From assembly GCF_024746795.1 (NCBI RefSeq), contig NZ_CP080524.1, forward strand, positions 4,132,001-4,196,000: a DNA stretch of 64,000 bases, read 5' to 3'. A program made the translations under genes and the position numbers. The notes beneath the pieces were generated by a model. The model saw nothing but the letters and a program-made list of their open reading frames with translations. It had not been told where the DNA came from and ran no database searches. Within the stretch, counting starts at the first letter, position 1. The number at the start of each line of letters is the position of its first letter. This document shows positions 8,649 to 18,017 of this stretch, piece after piece. The stretch comes from Mesorhizobium sp. AR10. Lineage in GTDB: Bacteria > Pseudomonadota > Alphaproteobacteria > Rhizobiales > Rhizobiaceae.

Positions 8649-11600
8649 TCAGAGCCGCGATATCAGGTAGCGCAGCGCGGACCGGCTCGGCATGAAGAAA
8701 TAGCCGCCGCCCTTCGTGGTGACGAATTGCGGCATGTCTTGAAGCAGCGTGACTTTCTCCCATGACGGAATCGAGAACCGGGCGCCGCCGTCACGCGAGC
8801 CGATCGTCGGATCCTTCTCGCCGACGAGGCCCTGGAACGAAGTCGACGAGACCCAGGTCTGCTGGATGAATTCGTACTGACGCTCGATGTCGGCGTTGAG
8901 GCACATGAAGAGCAGCCCCTTCTCGACCTTTCCATTCTTGCTGTCCTGCTTCTCATAGGTGCGGCCGACCCGCAGGATACGGTGGCGCTTGCCGATATTG
9001 ATCTGCGTCTCGCGGTCCTCGCCTAGCGAATCGCGCGGGTTGGAACGGCGTATGTGGGCACCGAGCGGGCAGCGATGCCCTTGCGGATCCTCGGCGCCAA
9101 TGGCGAAGTTATTGTCGACGACGCGTCCCGGTTGGTCGGGGTTGCGCACCAGCGAGCTACCGTTCTGCCAACGTCCGAGCATCTTGGCGGCAACCCAATC
9201 TTGCGTGATGGCCGGGTTGCCGACTTGGCTCGCGGCCAACGCCGCGGCCTTTTTGCAATACTCGTTGAAGATGTCGACATGCTGCTCGAACTGGCGAACG
9301 ACGAGGAATGAGCCGTTGCGGCCGAAATCGCGCGGCGGTGGCGGCAGGCCTGGAATCAGCCGGCTACGGCGCACCTGCGACAGGATTCCGGTCCGATCGC
9401 GTGATGCGCTTACCGACGGCGAGGACGGATAGAACCCATGCTCGTCACGATAGCCGAACAGGAACTCGCCGGGCGCGACCAGGTGCATGGGCGCGGCACC
9501 CCTGCTTGCACGGGTCGTGCCCCGGACAATCGGCTGCGAAATCCCGTCGGCGAAGCCGAAATGCTCATATGCCGGCCGACGTTCCGACTTATCGTCACCC
9601 TTTGCCGCATCCGGCGATTTCGTGTTCGTGTTGGTTGGATCCCGATTTACGACGAGCGGCAGATCGGCGACAACCTTCATGCCTGCGCCGGTCGTCTTTC
9701 GTTTCACGGTGGCGATCTCGGTCTCCAACCTTCCCGGTTCTTCCGCATAGCAGACGATGACCAGGTCCACAGGCTTCTTCAACGAGCCCCACTCCCATTC
9801 GTCCGGTGCGTCGCGGCCTTGGTCGTTCAGGATGCGCCCACGCTCGGGATTGCCCATGCCGTGGCGAAAGGCGATCGGGAATGTGTCTAGTGGATCGTCC
9901 TCCACCCCCTCGTCGAGCCCAAGCTGGCGCAGACCGCCTGGACCAAAGGCCACTGTCATGGCTCGCCCGGAAGGCTTGCCTTCGCCGAAACTCGTCTGCT
10001 CGATGACGAAATCGAGCCAGGCCCTGCGTTTGGACGCCGGCAATTTTTCCGGCACTCGGATCGCAATCATATGCGCATAGCCAAGCGGGCCGAACGGACC
10101 GAAGAAGATGGACTGGATCTCGCCGGTTTCCAGCTGCTGCTCGAGAGGCGCCGGAAAGGCTGAGCTGATGTTGGCCACCAGCGAGGTGGTCTTTTGAACG
10201 GTGGTTCTCTCGCTTACCGGACGCGGTAGCGAACCGAACAGGCTCATCCAGTCGCGCGTCTCGTTGCCGACGGCGGAAGCAATGCCGCGCCTGATCCGGG
10301 AGTTGATCCGGATGCGCGTGGTGTTGAGATGGGGATAGGCTGAATACCAGAACAGCGTCGGCACCTGCTGGCGCCGCGCCCAGCGCTTGAAACGATCGCC
10401 GTCGCGCGCGCCGTCAAGGAAGAGCCAGCGTGTACGTGGATAGCCCTCGGTGTTGCTCCACACGCCTGTCAGGCCGGCGGATGCCTTGGCAATGAAGTCT
10501 TCGAGATAGCTTTCCCAACTGCCGCCGTAGTTGGACAAGAACATCAGTCTGTTGGAGCCCGGCAGCAGCACCCAACGGGCGAAATGGATGGTGTTGATGG
10601 TGTTGAGAAAACCTGGCTTGAATACCTTCTGCGCAGCTATCGAAATCAGGTAGAAGGCAAACCTGAGCGCCAGCCGCCGCAAGATGCCGGCCTTCATCGT
10701 CGAAATCGCGGTCAGATGGTTTTGCGCCGCGTGATCCTCTTTGCCGAGGATCTCGTTCAATGCAGATATGCCGATCGATGTGCTTTCCGGCCGATCCTTG
10801 TCCTCGCGGCGTCGCAGCGCAAGCAAGCACGAAAACACCAGCGCCGCCGCCGCTACCAACACTCCAAGTCCTGACAACAGAAGCGAAGTGACGGCTACGG
10901 CTATAGCGGTGAAGGAGATTTCCGAGGAACTGATGTCGATAGATCTGCCGAACACCACACTGTATGTCATGTACCAGCAGGCAGCCCAGACGACCGCCAC
11001 CGTCGCGAAAACCGGCGGCACCAGCAAGGTTGTCATGAGGGCACGGCCCCAATTGCCTGGCGGCCTTTCCAGCAGGCTTTCGGCCGGTTCGAACGCCCAG
11101 GCAAACGTTCCCAATGACTGGACATGCTGGCGAGCTTCAGCGAGCACGGCGGGAGCGTTGCCGGTGCCCTTGCGTGGCCGCTCTACGATGCCGCGTACGG
11201 CTTCGAATAGCTCCTGCTCGGCCTTGATGCGCGCGACCGAGTGCCCCGGAGTCCCGGAAAACACCAGACCGGCCGCGCTGCCGAAGGACGGCGAAATCTC
11301 GATGTTGTGCTTGCGCAGGAAGTCCTCCAGCGCCTCGCCGTCGGGCATGCCGCACGCATCCGTGAGGATCGGCCGCAGCCGGTGGCCGATGACACGCGCG
11401 ACGGCACCAATGACGTCGTCGGTGCTGCCGTCGCCGGAGATTTCGAACACGAGCGCCCCGGTCTCGACGCCCGATTTCTCGTCCTTGCCGAGGGCGGCGA
11501 CAGCCAGGCTGGTGAAGTGGATTGAGCCCGCCGTGTCGAGCGCGCTTTCGAGCTCGTCGATTGCCGGATTGCCGAGCGCGGCAACCTTGTCGCGTACGGC

Positions 11601-12968
11601 GTCCAGAGACGCCGCGCGGGTGATCGGGCAAACCACGGTCACCATGGACTGATCGACCGTGCGGCAGAGCGCCGAGCGTTCGAAGTCGACCTTGAGGCTT
11701 TCCGGATAGGCGCCGATATTGGTCATCCGGCCAGCCCTGCCGCGCGCGCGGCGCAGTTTCTGCTTGTTGAACAAAGCGCGCACGCACTCGCCGATCTGGA
11801 CCCTGGCGATTTCGGCGCCGATGCACAGGTGAATGCCGTGGCCGAAAACCAGATAATCGCGATGTGGGCGCGATGCGTCGAAATCATTTGGGTTTTGCAC
11901 GGCTTCGGGGTCGAACATCGCCGACAGCGTTGCCGGCATCACCACCGTTCCCGCCTTCACCAGGCGTTCGCGTCGCGTGCCCCTGGCGATCGTTGCGTCG
12001 CGGGCGGTGTAGCGCCATGGGCCGACCCAGATGGGCCTGAAGCGCATGGCTTCCAGGATGACCCGGTCCAGCTTTTTGGTATCGTCTTCTGCCAGCGCCG
12101 CGTCGACGGCCTGCCGCGCGTCGGGCCGCGACAGGACCACATCGAGGCAATTGCCGCCGGCAAGCACATTGGTCGGAACAAAGCCGGTGATCATGCCGAG
12201 CATGATCGAATGAAGGTCGGGTAGCGACAGGCGCCCCTCATCCAGCAAGGCGACCAATCTGGGCAGCGGCTGCTCGCCCTTGGGCTGCCTATTTCTGATC
12301 GCTGCAATGGAACGGTCGATGGTCCTGATCAGCCGATCGCCGGCCACCACCGCGAGTTCGCGCGTGGTCGCGTTCGCCGTTGGATCCGAAAAGAACAACG
12401 CACTCAATGCTATCGACCAATCGGCGAATTCGGACTCATCATCGATCTCGAGGCCGAAATAATCGCGGCAGATGCGCACCGGCACGATCTTCATCAATTC
12501 GGCGATCGCGTCGAAGCCCGGCCTGGCGCGCTGCATGATCTCTCGTGAATGGCGCGCGGCGATCGGCCTGACGGCTGCTTCGACCTCCGCCGGCGGGAAA
12601 GCCCCCAGCACCGACGATTTCATGCGCCGGTAGTCCTCGCCATCCTGCATGCCGAGGATGAAGTTCGATCCTCGCGCCAGTTCGGTCATCTCCGGCCCGT
12701 AAGGGGTCTGGAACTCGTCACCGCGCTCCAGTATGTCGCGAACATCGGCATTCCTGGTGACCAGCAGGAAATTGCCAAAGGCCAGGTTCGGCCAGAACCG
12801 ACGCAGCAGCGCCAGCGCCCAGCGTGGGTCTTTGAACAAGAAACCGGCGATGCGCGATGCAAGACCGTTGGAGCGGAGACGCCCAAGGTCAAACGGTGGC
12901 ATTTCCGACAGTGGGCGCTGGCTTTTCTGGGCCGCGCGAACTGCATCGAAATACTTGATCTTGATCAT
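8649..12968 (-). CDS. Giant fusion: cytochrome P450 - membrane segment - DyP-type peroxidase
   Basis: A 1439-residue protein. Residues of about 50-430 are a cytochrome P450 with ExxR (Glu306-Arg309) and heme loop FGHGIHLCIG (Cys382 as thiolate ligand). Residues of about 440-600 and 785-900 contain two related segments (IHFTSLAV; IHFARWVLLPG followed by FLSNYGGSWESYL) resembling the ferredoxin-like half of DyP-family proteins. Two hydrophobic stretches at about 643-668 and 686-716 predict membrane anchoring. The C-terminus (about 950-1430) is a DyP-type peroxidase with GFADGISQP (Asp1141) and CPLGAHIRRSNPR (proximal His1305). P450s of this class normally need separate electron donors; here hydrogen peroxide could link both hemes (inference). 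It lies 127 bp after the cyclase gene, possibly in one operon. Confidence 0.85.
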   Translation of the reverse strand: MIKIKYFDAVRAAQKSQRPLSEMPPFDLGRLRSNGLASRIAGFLFKDPRWALALLRRFWPNLAFGNFLLVTRNADVRDILERGDEFQTPYGPEMTELARGSNFILGMQDGEDYRRMKSSVLGAFPPAEVEAAVRPIAARHSREIMQRARPGFDAIAELMKIVPVRICRDYFGLEIDDESEFADWSIALSALFFSDPTANATTRELAVVAGDRLIRTIDRSIAAIRNRQPKGEQPLPRLVALLDEGRLSLPDLHSIMLGMITGFVPTNVLAGGNCLDVVLSRPDARQAVDAALAEDDTKKLDRVILEAMRFRPIWVGPWRYTARDATIARGTRRERLVKAGTVVMPATLSAMFDPEAVQNPNDFDASRPHRDYLVFGHGIHLCIGAEIARVQIGECVRALFNKQKLRRARGRAGRMTNIGAYPESLKVDFERSALCRTVDQSMVTVVCPITRAASLDAVRDKVAALGNPAIDELESALDTAGSIHFTSLAVAALGKDEKSGVETGALVFEISGDGSTDDVIGAVARVIGHRLRPILTDACGMPDGEALEDFLRKHNIEISPSFGSAAGLVFSGTPGHSVARIKAEQELFEAVRGIVERPRKGTGNAPAVLAEARQHVQSLGTFAWAFEPAESLLERPPGNWGRALMTTLLVPPVFATVAVVWAACWYMTYSVVFGRSIDISSSEISFTAIAVAVTSLLLSGLGVLVAAAALVFSCLLALRRREDKDRPESTSIGISALNEILGKEDHAAQNHLTAISTMKAGILRRLALRFAFYLISIAAQKVFKPGFLNTINTIHFARWVLLPGSNRLMFLSNYGGSWESYLEDFIAKASAGLTGVWSNTEGYPRTRWLFLDGARDGDRFKRWARRQQVPTLFWYSAYPHLNTTRIRINSRIRRGIASAVGNETRDWMSLFGSLPRPVSERTTVQKTTSLVANISSAFPAPLEQQLETGEIQSIFFGPFGPLGYAHMIAIRVPEKLPASKRRAWLDFVIEQTSFGEGKPSGRAMTVAFGPGGLRQLGLDEGVEDDPLDTFPIAFRHGMGNPERGRILNDQGRDAPDEWEWGSLKKPVDLVIVCYAEEPGRLETEIATVKRKTTGAGMKVVADLPLVVNRDPTNTNTKSPDAAKGDDKSERRPAYEHFGFADGISQPIVRGTTRASRGAAPMHLVAPGEFLFGYRDEHGFYPSSPSVSASRDRTGILSQVRRSRLIPGLPPPPRDFGRNGSFLVVRQFEQHVDIFNEYCKKAAALAASQVGNPAITQDWVAAKMLGRWQNGSSLVRNPDQPGRVVDNNFAIGAEDPQGHRCPLGAHIRRSNPRDSLGEDRETQINIGKRHRILRVGRTYEKQDSKNGKVEKGLLFMCLNADIERQYEFIQQTWVSSTSFQGLVGEKDPTIGSRDGGARFSIPSWEKVTLLQDMPQFVTTKGGGYFFMPSRSALRYLISRL

Positions 12969-13095
12969 GCGCGTTCAAGCCCCCCGGCTGTCCACGTCAT
13001 TGCGATGCCGGCTCCTCAAAGGCCTAGGTTTGCATCGGCTGCGCGTATGTGAATGTTTTCACAATTGTCGGCGTTCGGCCAGCCAAAGACCCACT

Positions 13096-14868
13096 TCACT
13101 TGGCCAGTTCAAAATTGGTGACGAGGAATTCGTTTGCCGCCTTGTCCGCGAAAGGTATCCAGCGAACCCGCTGCTCGGAGAAATCAGGATGCCGTGTGGC
13201 AAAAATGGCCAGCTCCCGCTTGGCTTCTTGCTGCCGCCCGCTTTTCATCAAGGCACCGATCTTCAAAAACCGGGCGTAGAAATAGCCGGGCGACAGGCTA
13301 AGCGAGCGGTCGGCGGTAGCGATCGCAGACGGCCAGTCCTCGACGAAACAGTAGGCTGCGGTCAATTCTCCCAGATTGTGGAAGCGGTAGAGGTCGAAGG
13401 GGCTCAAGCGCTCGGCATCGAGAAAGAACGGAATCGCGCTGCCGGCGTTGCCAAGCAGCAGCTGCGCACTGCCCATTGCCGAGCGCGCAAAAGCAAAGCT
13501 CGGATTGATGTGGATCGCCTCCTCAAGATGCTCGGCCGCGGATCTCGGTTCTCCCCTCATGATAGCGACGGCGCCGAGATGGGCGTGCGGACGCGCATCC
13601 AGACTGTCCATCAGCAGCGCCTTGCGCGCGTACTGCTCGACCATGTTCAAATCGCTACCGTCGCCGAAACGCAGCCACGCCCGCCAGAAATACCACCACG
13701 CCAGTTCGTTTAGCACGGCACTCGAGTTTGGATCTTCCCGGTAGCCCTTCTCGAAAAATTCCAGCGCGATTTCCGTGTCGCCGCGTGTGCGCCGGTTCAT
13801 ATGCCAGCGCCCGCGCCGTACCAATTGCCAGGTTTCGAGGCTTTCCCACGGCACCTGGAACGTCCGCACCTGCTCTGCCCGATCGACCTCCTTGTCGAGG
13901 ATCGAAACGATCTCTGCGCCGATCTGGTCGCGCAGGCTGAAGATATCGACCAGATCGCGATCGAACCGCTGGGACCAGACCAGTCGCCCGTTTGAGGCAT
14001 CGGCAAGCGACGTGTTCAGACGGATCTTTCCGCCGTTGCGCATCAACGTGCCGCTGACGATGTAGCGCGCACCGAGTGCGTTGCCGATCACCCGTGTTCC
14101 CAGCGTGTCGTCGCGAAACTGGAAGCTGGAACTCTTGGCGATGACCGAGAGCCATCTTGTGTTGGAAAGACCGTAGATAATGTCCTCGGCGATACCGTCT
14201 GCCATATAGCCGACGTCAGGCTCGCCTCCGTGCCCCTGGAACGGCAGGACGGCGATCGCCGGCGGACCTTTGGCCGACGGTGTCTGCTGACCATGGAATT
14301 GAGGAATGGCCGCGACTGACATCGCAGGCGACGACCCATTGCTGCTGCGGCCAGCGATCAGAACACGCACCGGCAGCGCAATGTTCTTCAGCATGAACTC
14401 GCCGAGATCGGTGAACTCGGCCGCCGTCTTGTCTTTCACATGGTGCCATGTCGTCTCTGAAACGGCGAGACCATCGCGCGGTGCAAACTCCTGGACTCTG
14501 GCGGCGATGTTGACGTCATCGCCGTAGAGACGGCCTTGGCGAACGATGACGTCGCCGGTGTTGATGCCGGCACGAAAGGGCATCCGCATGTCTTCGGCAA
14601 CCGATGCATTGAGCGCGACGATCCGCCCCTGGAAATCGAAGGCAGCGCGCAGAGCTTCGATCGGATTGCCGAATTCGGCCATGATGCTGTCACCGGCATC
14701 GCCGAACGTGCGGCCGCCAAATGTGCCACAGCTATCAGCGATAATGTCGCGTCGCTCTTCAAACGCGGCAACAGCGGATTCGTCATCGATACCCATCAGC
14801 CGTGAGAATCCGACGGCATCGATGGAAATGATTGTCGCCAGCTGACGGGTGTAGTTCCGTTCAGCCAT
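13096..14868 (-). CDS. Class III adenylate cyclase with TPR-like C-terminal repeats
   Basis: A 590-residue protein. The cyclase domain covers about residues 8-170: metal aspartates Asp17 (IISIDAVGFSRLM) and Asp60 (AGDSIMAEF), the GINTGDV strand, and transition-state residues Asn120 and Arg124 in LYGDDVNIAARV. All core catalytic positions appear present. A middle region beginning AIAVLPFQG contains VGYMADGIAEDI and SVIAKSSSFQF, the TolB-like or FlgO-like module common in rhizobial cyclases. The C-terminal 230 residues form TPR-like helical repeats. A GGGG site precedes the ATG. No membrane segment is seen. It precedes the P450-peroxidase gene on the same strand. ATP rather than GTP as substrate is inferred. 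Confidence 0.85.
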   Translation of the reverse strand: MAERNYTRQLATIISIDAVGFSRLMGIDDESAVAAFEERRDIIADSCGTFGGRTFGDAGDSIMAEFGNPIEALRAAFDFQGRIVALNASVAEDMRMPFRAGINTGDVIVRQGRLYGDDVNIAARVQEFAPRDGLAVSETTWHHVKDKTAAEFTDLGEFMLKNIALPVRVLIAGRSSNGSSPAMSVAAIPQFHGQQTPSAKGPPAIAVLPFQGHGGEPDVGYMADGIAEDIIYGLSNTRWLSVIAKSSSFQFRDDTLGTRVIGNALGARYIVSGTLMRNGGKIRLNTSLADASNGRLVWSQRFDRDLVDIFSLRDQIGAEIVSILDKEVDRAEQVRTFQVPWESLETWQLVRRGRWHMNRRTRGDTEIALEFFEKGYREDPNSSAVLNELAWWYFWRAWLRFGDGSDLNMVEQYARKALLMDSLDARPHAHLGAVAIMRGEPRSAAEHLEEAIHINPSFAFARSAMGSAQLLLGNAGSAIPFFLDAERLSPFDLYRFHNLGELTAAYCFVEDWPSAIATADRSLSLSPGYFYARFLKIGALMKSGRQQEAKRELAIFATRHPDFSEQRVRWIPFADKAANEFLVTNFELAK

Positions 14869-15298
14869 GTTCGAGCCCCGGTCCCTTCTGGTTCTGGTCC
14901 AGCCCAGGCAACGACCCGCTCTTGAACACTTCGCCGCTTTGCTGAGAGAATTTACGGGCAGGTCCGGCGAGCCGTTGCCACCCTGCCAGAACCAGAGTCT
15001 AGCAGGGTCTTGGCAAAAGCTCTACCACGTTCAGCTAATGGACCGCAGAGCACGCAAGCGTCCATGGTTAGCTGTTGGTTACCCGAGATTGCGTATGATT
15101 TTTTCGTCCTTACGTGTTGAAACTAAAAGACTTTCTCAGATTTCAGTTGCAGCGATTGGCCATGGTTGGGGATTATCCTGGATCGCCATCCAAACAGCGG
15201 TGGTGCAACGAGCCGGCCGCACCTTCGCCGTGGCGGAACAAAGCCGCATGGAAGCGAGTTTCCACTGCAATCCATGCCAACTTGAAATGAGGGCAGTC
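14869..15298 (+). other. Intergenic region without recognised genes
   Basis: These 430 bases separate the divergent cyclase gene and a small secreted protein. One plus-strand frame stays open across it in phase with the small protein, but the translation has no signal peptide or conserved motif and the small protein has its own Shine-Dalgarno sequence. I see no RNA gene or repeat. Confidence 0.5.
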
Positions 15299-15556
15299 AT
15301 GCGTAGTCTCGTTCTGGTGACCAGCGTTGCAATTCTTCTCGTCGGTGAACCGGCTTTTGCAGCCGATGAAACACCGCTGCCGCCGCCAAATGCCAAGAAG
15401 CTCTCGGAAATCATTGCCAAGGTCGAGCAGCGCGACGACTTTCGTTATGTGAAAGAGATCGATTGGGACAGCGGCGGCTACACCGTCACCTACTACACGG
15501 CCGACAAGGCGAAAGTCGAAATCAGCTACGATCCTGTGACCGCCGAGCCGAAATAG
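15299..15556 (+). CDS. Small secreted PepSY-like protein
   Basis: An 85-residue protein with a signal peptide (MRSLVLVTSVAILLVGEPAFA, cleavage probably after AFA). A short mature domain ends VKEIDWDSGGYTVTYYTA, resembling the beta-rich half of small PepSY-type proteins found in many rhizobia. It is probably periplasmic. ATG 15299 is selected because GAGGG lies five bases upstream; another ATG 12 bases earlier lacks such spacing. It stands alone, about 95 bp before a membrane protein on the same strand. Function is unknown. Confidence 0.7.
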   Translation: MRSLVLVTSVAILLVGEPAFAADETPLPPPNAKKLSEIIAKVEQRDDFRYVKEIDWDSGGYTVTYYTADKAKVEISYDPVTAEPK

Positions 15557-15651
15557 CGTCGCTGCCGCGCCCCCAAGTTTTCCACATACCCTTGCGCTAG
15601 ATAATCTTTGATGGCTGACTGCGCGCCATACAGCGCCGCACGGGGGTGGGC

Positions 15652-16134
15652 ATGGCAACGGCGAAGCACGTGTTGAAGCGCATCCTGATGATGCTCGCCG
15701 GCTATTTCGTCAGCGTGCTGGTCGGGCTTGTCGCGGTGGTGGCAATCTACGGCGCACTCAGTTCGCTGCCCAACGCTCCCGGCTATTTCAGCGCCGTGGG
15801 CGTCACGCCCATCGCGCTGTTGTTCCTGCCGCCGGCCGCAATGATCATATATTTCGTGACGATCGTAGTGACAGCCTTGCAGACGCTGATCTTTGCGCTG
15901 ATCGCCGAGTTCTTCTCGCTGCGCAATTTCCTGATGCACATGCTGTTTGGCGCCGCGGCGGCGGCGGGCGGCTTCGCCATGCTCTGGCCGAGCGTGCCCG
16001 AGGCTCCGGAGCGCTGGGCCGATATGGTCATTATCGCCGCCGCCGGCCTTGTCGCAGGCCTGGTCTATTGGCTGATCGCCGGGCGCGAAGCCGGCTTTCG
16101 TCGCCCGCTCATTCAGCGGTTTGATCGAGCCTAG
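15652..16134 (+). CDS. Hypothetical integral membrane protein
   Basis: A 160-residue protein with about four transmembrane helices: near residues 12-36 (MLAGYFVSVLVGLVAVVAIYG), 48-75, 88-115 and 125-146. A short basic tail follows. No family motif is recognised; such proteins are widespread and uncharacterised in Mesorhizobium and relatives. The ATG at 15652 follows a G-rich stretch, with a GTG six bases earlier as an alternative. Its stop overlaps by four bases the stop of the convergent L,D-transpeptidase gene. Confidence 0.7.
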   Translation: MATAKHVLKRILMMLAGYFVSVLVGLVAVVAIYGALSSLPNAPGYFSAVGVTPIALLFLPPAAMIIYFVTIVVTALQTLIFALIAEFFSLRNFLMHMLFGAAAAAGGFAMLWPSVPEAPERWADMVIIAAAGLVAGLVYWLIAGREAGFRRPLIQRFDRA

Positions 16135-18017
16135 CTGGCGGGCGAGCGCACCGCTGCCGTCGCATCCAGCGCCTGCATCAGCCGCGTATCGCGGTCGTAG
16201 ACGTCGTTGAAATATTCGACTTTGCCGGACATATCAGGCCAGGCGGTGAAATAGGCGACGTAGACCGGAATCGTTCGCGTCACTTCTTCGCTCGAATGTC
16301 CATGCTTCAGCTTCTCGGCAATGTAGTCGACCGAGGTGCCGAGCACGGCGGCGGCCATGCCGCGTGGATCCTGCAGGCGAACGCAGCCATGGCTGAGTGC
16401 GCGCATGTCGCGTTGGAAAAACGACTTCTGCGGCGTGTCATGCATGTAGATGGCATGCTTGTTGGGGAACAGTATCTTCAGTTCGCCCAGCGCATTGGCT
16501 TCGCTCGGCTGCTGGCGCACGCCGTAAGGTATTTTCGAGCCATAGGCGCCCCAGTTGACCGAGGAAGAGGGAATGCGCTTGCCCCGCGCATCGACCACCT
16601 CGTAGCCGGCGCGGTCGAGATAGCCCGGATCCCGGCGCAGCCGGGGCAGCATTTCGTTGACGAGGATCGACTGCGGCACCCCCCAATAGGGGTGGAAATC
16701 GACCTGCTTGATCTGGTCGTAGAAGAAAGCGGTCTGATTCGTGGTCTTGCCGACGACGACACGGGTCTTGAGCTTCTCCTGGCCATTGTCGATGTAGCTT
16801 GCCGTGAAGGCCGGCTGATTGATGAAGACCCGCGGGCTGCCGAGATCGGAAGGCAGCCAGCGCAACTCTTCCAGCGCGACCTGCACTTTCTGCAGCTTGT
16901 CGGCCTTGGACGTTCCGGCCAGCGACGCGACCGTGCGCGGCCCGATGACACCGTCGCCTTTCATGCCGGCTTTCTTCTGCACCGCCTTGATGACCGGTAC
17001 CAACTCCGGACCATAGACCTCGCTGGTGCCGAGCCTGGCCAGGATCTCGCCATAGTCGCCGCCCATCTCGTCGTCGAGATTGCGTGCGATCAGCGTCAGC
17101 AGCTTCGGCAGTTCGGGACTGCTCTCGCCGGGCTTCAGCAGCAACTTGGGGTCGACGACGATTTCGTTTTCGGCACTGGCCTGCAGCGTTTCCAGCTCGA
17201 CGCGCAGCGCCTGATATTCGGGATTCTGCGGGTGTCGCGATTCGAGATAGGTGCGCACCTGCTGGGTGTGCGCCAGCGTTTTCAGCACGCCTTCCATGTC
17301 CAGCGGCTTGGCTGGAAAATCATAGTAGCCGGTCATGCGGTTGGGATCGACGCGGCCGCTTTGAGAGTCATGGGCGTAGCGCAGGACCCGCGCCGACAGT
17401 GCCATCTCGAAGCGGACGAGTTCTTTCAAGTGAGCACCGGTATCGCCAGGCGGTGCGTTGGCGGTCGGCACTTCGACCATGTAGTCGGCAGGCGTAAGGC
17501 CATAGCTAGCGGCCTCGCCAAGCACCCGCACTGCGTCCTGCGCGCGGCTGTTGAGACTGGTTCCGCTCACCCAGATGAAATCCGGATTGGCCGAGTAGTA
17601 AGCGATCAGCGCCTTGGCGATGTCAGGTTCGGCATAGAGTTCATAGTCGCCGAGACCGGCAATCGCCTCGCGGAAGGCCGTACCCGTCGCCGACGGCACA
17701 AAGGCGGCGTCCTGCGCTGTTGCCACCTGGGGAGGCGCGACTTCGAGCGCCGAGAAATCGACGCGCACGAGCCGGTCGGCCTTGTAGGTGTAGTAGGACG
17801 GACTGCTGATCCTGACGCCGCCACCACCGCCAGCCGACACATTGGGCTTCGGCTTGTACTTGGGCGGCGGTGGAAATTCGCCTTGCGGCTGATGCCTCAC
17901 GCCGCCACCGAAAAGCATGTCGAAGAGCCCCTGCGCGCCGGCATGCGGCGCGCTGAAGGCCAGCGTTGCCGCTACAGCAAGCGGCATCACGGTGGCTTTG
18001 TTTCCGAGGAATTTCAT
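16131..18017 (-). CDS. L,D-transpeptidase with peptidoglycan-binding domain (YcbB-like)
   Basis: A 628-residue envelope enzyme. A signal peptide (about 1-28, ending HAGAQ) is followed by a proline-rich stretch, an all-helical region and a peptidoglycan-binding-like repeat (KAGMKGDGVIGPRTVASL). The C-terminal YkuD catalytic domain has the signature IYMHDTPQKSFFQRD...ALSHGCVRL, where the cysteine of SHGCVR is the nucleophile. Length and order match the LdtD/YcbB group, which makes 3-3 crosslinks in peptidoglycan, important in polar-growing Rhizobiales. It is a single gene, convergent with a small membrane protein and divergent from the rhodanese. A second, unrelated L,D-transpeptidase occurs at 51845-52954. 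Confidence 0.88.
   Translation of the reverse strand: MKFLGNKATVMPLAVAATLAFSAPHAGAQGLFDMLFGGGVRHQPQGEFPPPPKYKPKPNVSAGGGGGVRISSPSYYTYKADRLVRVDFSALEVAPPQVATAQDAAFVPSATGTAFREAIAGLGDYELYAEPDIAKALIAYYSANPDFIWVSGTSLNSRAQDAVRVLGEAASYGLTPADYMVEVPTANAPPGDTGAHLKELVRFEMALSARVLRYAHDSQSGRVDPNRMTGYYDFPAKPLDMEGVLKTLAHTQQVRTYLESRHPQNPEYQALRVELETLQASAENEIVVDPKLLLKPGESSPELPKLLTLIARNLDDEMGGDYGEILARLGTSEVYGPELVPVIKAVQKKAGMKGDGVIGPRTVASLAGTSKADKLQKVQVALEELRWLPSDLGSPRVFINQPAFTASYIDNGQEKLKTRVVVGKTTNQTAFFYDQIKQVDFHPYWGVPQSILVNEMLPRLRRDPGYLDRAGYEVVDARGKRIPSSSVNWGAYGSKIPYGVRQQPSEANALGELKILFPNKHAIYMHDTPQKSFFQRDMRALSHGCVRLQDPRGMAAAVLGTSVDYIAEKLKHGHSSEEVTRTIPVYVAYFTAWPDMSGKVEYFNDVYDRDTRLMQALDATAAVRSPAS

Noticed and set aside
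8649..12968. Two separate genes joined by an assembly error
   Set aside because: The frame is continuous for 1439 codons, with membrane helices and related modules bridging the two enzymes; a true fusion is the simpler reading, although resequencing would settle it.
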